Assembly: GCA_010094045.1 (NCBI GenBank)
Contig: ML986736.1
Location: 1 to 64,000, forward strand
Origin: Lojkania enalia
Lineage: Eukaryota; Ascomycota; Dothideomycetes; Pleosporales
DNA length: 64,000 bases
Direction: 5' to 3'
A program made the position numbers and the translations under genes. Positions 57,827-64,000 of the stretch are shown in pieces. The notes under the pieces were generated by a model, which was not told the origin of the DNA, did not search any database, and saw only the letters and a list, made by a program, of their open reading frames with translations. Every line of letters begins with the position of its first letter. The first letter of the stretch is position 1.

Positions 57827-59534
57827 TTAGGGCCTTCGCTTACGGAGTCTTGCGCCAGCCTGGCGGGTTGGTCTCATAGTTCCAAACGCTGATCCCCTCA
57901 AGGGCGGATCGATATTCTTTGCCGATTTTATATCTACCAGCTCGCATTCAAATTCCCCCATAAGGACACTCAATACCACGATACCAATATTTCTAGCGAA
58001 ATGGCGACCAGGACATTTATGCTCACCGCCCCCAAATGACGTCCAGCAGCCGCCGAGCCCGCTGTCGCTGAATCGCTCGCGCTTCTCTGATACTAAGAAT
58101 CTCTCCGGCCAGAACTCCTCGAGGGGGAGTGAGACTGTTTTGGGTCTTGCACTAGCCCATCCTGGGGTAAATTGACCGGAATACTTGGCGAAAATGAAGA
58201 CTGTAGTACCTCGTTCGATGGTATACTTTTCGTCCAGGACGAACCTAGGAGTAGTAACTATTCGGACCGCCAGATTGGAGCTACGATATCTGGTCGTCTC
58301 GGCATGCAGCGACTGAAGTATTGGTCGAACGGCGAGCTGCGTGAAATCGTACGCGCCGGACTTCGCTACGTGGTTCCTTATCTCAGTAGAGATGCGATGG
58401 TGAAGGTTGCGGTCTCTAAGCGTCTCGAAAAGGTACCAAAACGTTACAGGAACGGTGAGGCTAGTTCCCCTGGGTATGGGGTCAGTATGAAAGAAATAAT
58501 GCATCATCCATGGCACTTACCCATAGAGAAGGCCGAGCGTCTGTGACGCCCTTCCATCTTCGCCGTGACCGGGCATTTCCGAATAGAGCTTCTCTCGCTC
58601 TTGAAGTAGCCCTGACCCTGCGATTGGGTCCCAGTCCCTGTTGACTATATCTTGGTCGCGAAGGCGTTCAGATTCCCTACTCCACTTTTTAAGGTGACAG
58701 AGCAATCGATCCCGAGCAGCATACGCGGATGGTATAATGAAACGAGGTAGACCGATGAAGAAGTTATCAGTATTCTCAATGAAAAGCCATAGGTCCGAAA
58801 CGAGCTCCGCATACTCCTCCACAACGGCAGAACCTAGGAGAGTTTCGGCGATGGCCAGTGTCACGTGCTTTTCCATAAAATCGTACAGATCGGGTATTTC
58901 CATCCACTCAGAATCATTCTGCGCGTATTTCGTTGCAATATTACGTTTGAATATGGTGAAAAACCTCTTATCCATCGAGACAAGTGATGATCCAGTGAGG
59001 TGCTGCCTTATATGAGTTGTTTGTACATAGTCCATTTTACCACCGTCAGAATTGTAAAATGCTACTGTTTCTCTTGGGCTTCCCATTAATTGCCCCATAA
59101 TCTGTTGGTGGATGAATGGGTTTGGGTCTAACTCGATTGATGATTGCAGCACCTTTTTGACGTGGTCAGGGTCTAGGATCACGAGGATCTTGTTTCCAGC
59201 TGCGTTGATGAAGAATGGGGTGCCATCACCATACTTGTTTCTGTCGCACTGTAAACCCTATCAAGGAAAGCGAGCAATAAAGGACGCACATGCATTTGGC
59301 TGCGAAATGCTTCGCGCTATTACCCATAGACAAGGCGTGGCGAAGTCCGGGGATCCAGAAGGGAGCGGTCGGAGGCTCTACGCCACATAACTTTGCACTT
59401 CTAATCGACCGAAAAGTATATTCAGACCAAATCCTTGTACCGAAACATATCGCAAAAATCGCTAACATCAATTGGATGTAGGAGGCTCGCGCGATAAGAT
59501 CAATGGGGGCATGAGGGTGAGAACTTTCAATCAT
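57827..59534 (-). CDS. Cytochrome P450 monooxygenase, 3 exons, 535 aa
   Basis: Exons 59534-59290, 59240-58521 and 58469-57827. The introns are 49 bp (GTGCGT..GACAG) and 51 bp (GTAAGT..ACCCAG), and the frame is kept throughout. P450s use O2 and electrons from a reductase to oxidise small molecules at the endoplasmic reticulum. An N-terminal hydrophobic anchor (YIQLMLAIFAICFG) and a proline-rich PPTAPFWIPGL hinge are present. The ExxR pair lies in HAETTRYR (E379, R382), the PERF-type motif at 443-446 (WPERF), and the heme loop is FGGGEHKCPGR with Cys474. The I-helix region (SLTVPVTFWYLFETLRD) lacks the usual acid-Thr pair, as in CYP7/CYP8-like P450s. Substrate unknown, and no neighbouring cluster genes. 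It is intact despite lying near a RIP block. Confidence 0.93.
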
Positions 59535-59890
59535 TGCGGGTGAACGTTGCCGTCGCGATAGGCTGACAAACGATTTTTGTGACTAAAATTAAACAGGAAT
59601 CAGATGCTTCGATAATAAACACGATTGGATATGAAGACTTCTCTAAGGTCTCCCAGCAAAATTGTAGTGTGGATCATTTTCTAATCCATGGCGCTTTAAG
59701 TGTCAATTTTGCGAAGCGAAGTGTTAGTGCGCGTAGTCGCCAAGAACTCTACTACCTTAAACGAGGCTAGTACGGGGAGTGTTTTCTGGAGAGAAGGGGT
59801 AGAGTGATATTACACACAGTAACGAGTAGCGTTTAGTAAATATCTAAGCTTACTATAATAAGCTAAAAACGAAGAAAGTACTAAGATTAT
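59535..59890. other. Promoter side of the P450 gene
   Basis: About 350 bp without a gene between the P450 start and the LTR at 59891. It must hold the P450 promoter unless that extends into the repeat. Confidence 0.5.
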
Positions 59891-60051
59891 TGTAAGCAGG
59901 AGGGGGTGGAGACTGTATAGGGTGGTATAGATAGATGTATTGATGAGGTCCCTTTGACCTCTCGGTCAAGGTACGGCGGGGGGATATATAGTACATAAGA
60001 CTGCTTAGTCAAGGGCTGCACAGCTGACCAGGCACGTGACCTGAGCTTACA
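59891..60051 (-). repeat. LTR of 161 bp, second copy of the 19.1-kb solo LTR family
   Basis: Reverse complement of the segment starts TGTAAGC and ends GCTTACA, and aligns along its length with 19094-19253. No matching flanking pentamers (ATTAT left, CACCC right). On the minus strand it is preceded by gaggggggtg (60052-60061), a polypurine tract, so this may be the 3' LTR of an element whose body extends into the RIP block to the right. Confidence 0.82.
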
Positions 60052-61199
60052 CACCCCCCTCAGGTTCGAACGTGTTCGAATCTGATACAATAAATAAGAG
60101 AGCAGTAGAAAGATATGTAAAAAGATATAATCTAGTATAGCCTAGCCTTATTAAAACCTTAAAACCTAGTAGAATAAAATTAGATAAAAAAGTACTAGTA
60201 GATTAAAAAGAAAATAAATATTTAGCTATAAACTATAATTAGACTTATAGTAGTTATATATAATTATAAGCTTTTTAAACTTATAGTAATTATATATAAT
60301 TATAGGCTTTAATTAGACTTATAGTAGCTATATATAATTATAAGCCTTTTAGATTTATAGTAGTTATATATAGTTACTAACTATAAAGAGAATAAATATC
60401 TAGCTATAAGCTATAGTTAGATTTATAGCAGCTATATATAACTACTAGTTATAATTAAACTTATAATAGCTACTTTAAAAATAAGTATATTTAAAGCTAA
60501 TTTTAATTATAAACTATCTTCTATTATATAAGTAGAACTATATAAAGTATAGGCTTATACTACTAATAATATAGTTCTAGGTAGAGATCTTCTACTATTA
60601 TAGTATTATTAGACCTTACTCTATATATTAAAGCGTTTTTTAGAGCTATTATTAAGATTTTAATATACTTCTATTTCTATAATAGATTAAGGCTAATTAA
60701 TATATAATTTAAACTTAACGTTTTAAAAGAAATTAAGCTAATTACTCTATATAAAATTAAACTAATTATTTAATAGAAAAGTCTTTAAAATTAAAAAGTA
60801 ATAGCTAGTTCTAATAGTATTATTTAGGAAGTAGTTTTATAAGACTATCTACTAGCTAGCAGCTAGTCTAGATATATAATAGGTCGATTTATTTATTCCA
60901 AACTTCTTATTAAAGGTAGTAATATAAAGTACTATTAAGTAAGCTACCCTATTAAGTAAGCTAAAATTTCCTAGTAGTAAACACGATAACTATAATATAT
61001 AATACCTTAATACCTATAAAGAGATAATATTTAGTAAGAAAGTAGAATTAAGCTTACCTTTTAAACGTATAAAGCCGGCTAATTTTAAAGCTTATAAGCT
61101 ACTACTAATACGTTTAATATACTATAACTAACTCTCTAATAGAGATATAAAGGAACTCTTATATATACTAATTGCCGCGTAAACTACTAAAAGTTAACT
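60052..61199. mobile_element. RIP-degraded repeat DNA, unidentified
   Basis: Extremely AT-rich with TpA excess; no frame can be assigned with confidence. It probably includes the body of the LTR element ending at 60051 and the 5' end of the transposon encoding the transposase at 61200. Confidence 0.55.
60230..60480 (+). repeat. AT-rich tandem repeats
   Basis: Units of the type acttatagtagttatatata followed by attataagcttttt recur head to tail about six to eight times with small changes. Confidence 0.75.
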
Positions 61200-62165
61200 A
61201 TAACTAAAAAGTAGACGATTGTATAATATATTCTTAACCTAGATTTATAAGAATTTACGCTCCAATTATATAAGGTAGTAGATATAGCAGATAAATTATT
61301 AGCTGTATATAGTAAAGAGCTAGTAGATAAGAATTAGGCTAAAAGATTTATAATATATATAAATAAGCTTAAAATAGTATTTAATTAGATAAAGAACTAC
61401 TAGAAGATATAATAAGAGAATTCTAAGGTTATTAGCGTATAGCTTAAACTTATTAAAGAGATAAGAGCTACGTATAGTATCTATAATAAAGATATATATA
61501 ACTTTAATAAGACTAACTTCTAGATAGATATAATTAGATTTATAAAAGTTATTATAAGTTTAGAAAAATATATAAAGCCTAATCTTATATTATTAAATAA
61601 TTACGAGTAGATTACTATTATCTAGAATATCTATATAGTAGAGTATATAACCCTATCTTTTATTATCTATAAAGGGTGTATCTATATCTCTACTTAATAT
61701 AAGGAGATAGATATACTATATAATTAGAAGCTTTTAGTATCTAAGAATAGCTAGACGAATAATATACTTAGTCTTAAGTAGTTAAAGTACTTTAATACTT
61801 ATATAAAAGCGTATTAGGTAGAAATATATTAGCTACTAATTCTAGATAGCTATAAGAGCTACCTTAACTAGAATTTTAAAGACTACTACCTTAAGAATAA
61901 GATCTTTACCCTCTATATACTAGTCTATTTATTATATATCCTCTAGCTACTTAATATAGTTTACTTTAGACCTTTAAAGTAGAAGTACTCTTAATATATA
62001 TAAGACTTAATATACTAGTATATCTTCTATACTAATAAGAAAGGCTTTTTACCAGCTTTTAAGAACGTATTTTTTAATATATTTATATATAATAACTATT
62101 AAAAAGCTTTTAAGGTATTAAGTTTAATCCTTCTAAATATATAGATAATATTTAAATACTTTAAA
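61200..62165 (+). pseudogene. Pogo/Fot-type DDE transposase, copy 1 (RIP-inactivated)
   Basis: One continuous plus-strand frame, broken only by TAA/TAG at former Gln/Trp codons. It begins with the CENP-B-type helix-turn-helix (YILNLDL, then VVDIADKLLAVYSKELVDKN and AKRFI). The DDE domain follows: DIYNFNKTNF at 61491-61520 (family DIYNFDETGF, first catalytic Asp now Asn), LLILDSYKSY at about 61835 (family LLILDGHxSH), LYILVYLLYILQLLNIVYF (family CLPPHSSHLLQPLDVGVF) and KGFLPAFKNVFF near 62055. The usual C-terminal tail is missing or unreadable. Such elements are cut-and-paste DNA transposons common in ascomycetes. Confidence 0.88.
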
Positions 62166-62439
62166 GTATAATTATAATTTCTATTAAGACTTTCTATAAT
62201 ATATCTTATAAGTAAGCAGCCTATATAAGTAAACAGTCTACCCTATTAACTTTTTCAACCTTTATATATATATAGCTTAACAACTAAGTAATATAATAGC
62301 AATTTACAACTTACGCGATTATTCTATAAAAACCTCTATATCCTTCTAGTATATATAAGAATTATACCTAGTTTTACTGCAGCGGCTATAGTATACTTTA
62401 TACTATCCGCTTATATCTAATCGCACCCTAAATTAGTAT
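62166..62439. other. Spacer between the two pogo-type transposases
   Basis: Contains gtaagcagcc..taagtaaacagtctaccctatta at about 62208-62252. The piece taccctatta also occurs at about 60948. These may be remnants of terminal or subterminal repeats of copy 1, but the ends cannot be fixed. Confidence 0.4.
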
Positions 62440-63975
62440 ATTATAGTCCGAGTTTCCTCCTTATTATCCTTTTTAGTAATAATCATCTCTTCTTATACTT
62501 TTATTAGGGTCTCTTATACTTAAATCCGCCTTTTTTTCTACTATTTCTATTTTATTACTACTTTATTTGCTTCTTAAAAGCTAACAATTTTATTATATAT
62601 TAACCCGATCTAATATATTACTTTTATAAAGCCTTTCTTAAGCTAATTTAGCTTCTTAATAATAGAAACTAGCGAAGAGCTTATATCCCTTTAAATCCGA
62701 TTACGAATTAATATTAATTAAGCTTCTAGCTTACGCGTGTTACTTAGTATTTTTACTTCTTATAGAGTATTATCTTATACTAGTAGTGTTAGCGTATAAA
62801 GCTTTATATTAAGCTTTAAAAGTACTACTTCTAGATTAAATAGGATTAGATTAGCTCCTTAAAAGCTTATATAAATATTATCCTTTATAATTAATATATT
62901 AAAAGCAGCTTTAAAGGCTAGAAAGAACTTAAGTTTTATAATATAGTTAATATAATTGTATACTAAAACTAAGATCTAATTTCTATATATATACTTTAAT
63001 AGTAAAAAGTAGCCTATATCTAGTAGCTGTAATAGGTATAATTAATAAGCTAGTATATAGAGTAGAATAATACCCTATTCTTTATAGAGTTTCTAAAAAT
63101 TAAGCGAGTTATAACTATTATAGCTATTAAAGATTAGTAGTTAACACGTATCTATTATATAATCTCTTATATACCTATAAAAATACTTTAACTACTTAAT
63201 ACCGAGTTTATTTATTATCTAGCTGTTCTTACTAACTGCGATAGTCTAGTTCTTAAGTATATTATCACCTTCGTACTAGATAGAGAGATAGTAGTAACTA
63301 GTAATAATAATAAAGAATAGAAGCGTCTAGCTAGTAGTATTAATCCCCTAAATTACTAAAATCCATTTATAATTACCTAATTAAATTGCCTTTAGTTAAT
63401 TATATCTCTCTATACCTATAATAACTAGTTATAATAAGATAATATCTATTTAAAAGCTAGATTTATTAAAGTTATATATATCTTTATCTATAATACTATA
63501 CTTCTCTTTAATATACTGTATAAGCTTAAACTAGCCTTTAATTACCGTAGAATCTTTATATAGAACTCTCTAGTAATTATAAAGCTAATTCAAGCGTATT
63601 TTAAGCTTAGAAATATATCTAACAAAGTTTCTAGACTAATATATACTAATCTAGCCTATACTATACTTAGCAAGTAAGCTATTAGCTATATCTTATATAG
63701 TAGCTAAAGTAGGTATAAATCCTCGCGAATCTAGGTTAAGTATATATTAAATAATAACCTCCTCTTTAGGTTTTATTAGTCTCTTTAAGTTAGACTTATA
63801 ATTATACTATAAGTAGATTTTAGTATATTATTAGTATACAGTTGTTTAAATTATATTAAATATTAAAGTAGTATATCTTTTACTATTTATTTAGCCTCTT
63901 TTAATAGTTAAGAGGGTTAAGTTTACTTAATTCTTATTTTAAGCTATATTCTTATTATTTTATCATTATATTATT
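62440..63975 (-). pseudogene. Pogo/Fot-type DDE transposase, copy 2 (RIP-inactivated, near full length)
   Basis: Minus-strand reading: KPKEEVII, TAA, YILNLDSRGFIPTLATI (about 63770-63700), then NFVRYISKLKIRL, DIYNFNKSSF (about 63480) and a damaged DDE core. FFLAFKAAFNILIIKDNI (about 62930-62870), LEVVLLKLNIKLYTLT and ILSNTRKLEA (about 62800-62730) follow, then a long basic tail (QQKRRFKYKR) to about 62440. This is the usual order for fungal pogo elements. Stops are TAG/TAA at former Gln/Trp codons. It faces copy 1 tail to tail and is a different subfamily, since the sequences differ more than RIP alone explains. Confidence 0.83.
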
Positions 63976-64000
63976 ATTAAAAGCTTAAGTATCGTATTTT

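Noticed and set aside
60230..60480. CRISPR-like or regulatory repeat array
   Set aside because: The repeats are contiguous AT-rich tandem units without unique spacers, in eukaryotic RIPed DNA. They are ordinary tandem repeats.

Overview
The window looks like chromosomal DNA of a filamentous ascomycete (Pezizomycotina). The evidence is short GT..AG introns of about 50-100 bp, HET, Zn2Cys6, P450 and pirin genes, and long stretches ruined by the C-to-T decay typical of repeat-induced point mutation (RIP): TpA everywhere, almost no CpA/TpG, and Gln/Trp codons turned into TAG/TAA. The species cannot be named from the sequence.

Layout. 1-8.2 kb is a RIP-degraded nest of LTR retrotransposons: the 3' end of one element, two copies of a Ty3/gypsy chromovirus in opposite orientation with 303-bp LTRs, and a copia 3' end. 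8.4-12.6 kb holds a transposase relic, an intact-looking HET-domain gene and a decayed ORF cut by an insertion. 12.6-17.0 kb is a copia element with 125-bp LTRs and an internal deletion. 18-37.1 kb is the gene island: an F-box relic, a solo LTR, an AlkB-type demethylase with two frameshifts, a Zn2Cys6 transcription factor, a 171-aa protein, a very unusual gene of at least 20 coding exons for a Ser/Thr-rich surface-type protein, a DHCR24-like FAD oxidoreductase and a pirin. 37.9-42.4 kb is a 4.5-kb block bounded by inverted repeats that holds dead genes (a conserved uncharacterised fungal protein and a subtilase). 43.8-44.1 kb is a MITE-like hairpin. 45.6-50.9 kb is a second, full-length copy of the 125-bp-LTR copia with an intact TATAT target duplication. 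51-52.3 kb is a secreted VWA-protein pseudogene, and 53.8-57.6 kb holds gene relics. 57.8-59.5 kb is an intact three-exon cytochrome P450. 59.9-64 kb is another RIP block, with a copy of the solo LTR and two pogo/Fot-type transposases facing each other.

How it works together. Intact genes sit in a balanced-GC island between AT-rich RIP blocks. Genes next to transposons (VWA, subtilase, the ORF beside copia copy 1) carry nonsense changes or are interrupted. I see no biosynthetic cluster. The most unusual object is the exon-array gene at 28.3-32.8 kb: most of its exons are symmetric phase 0-0 units coding for short S/T-rich, N-glycosylation-rich repeats.
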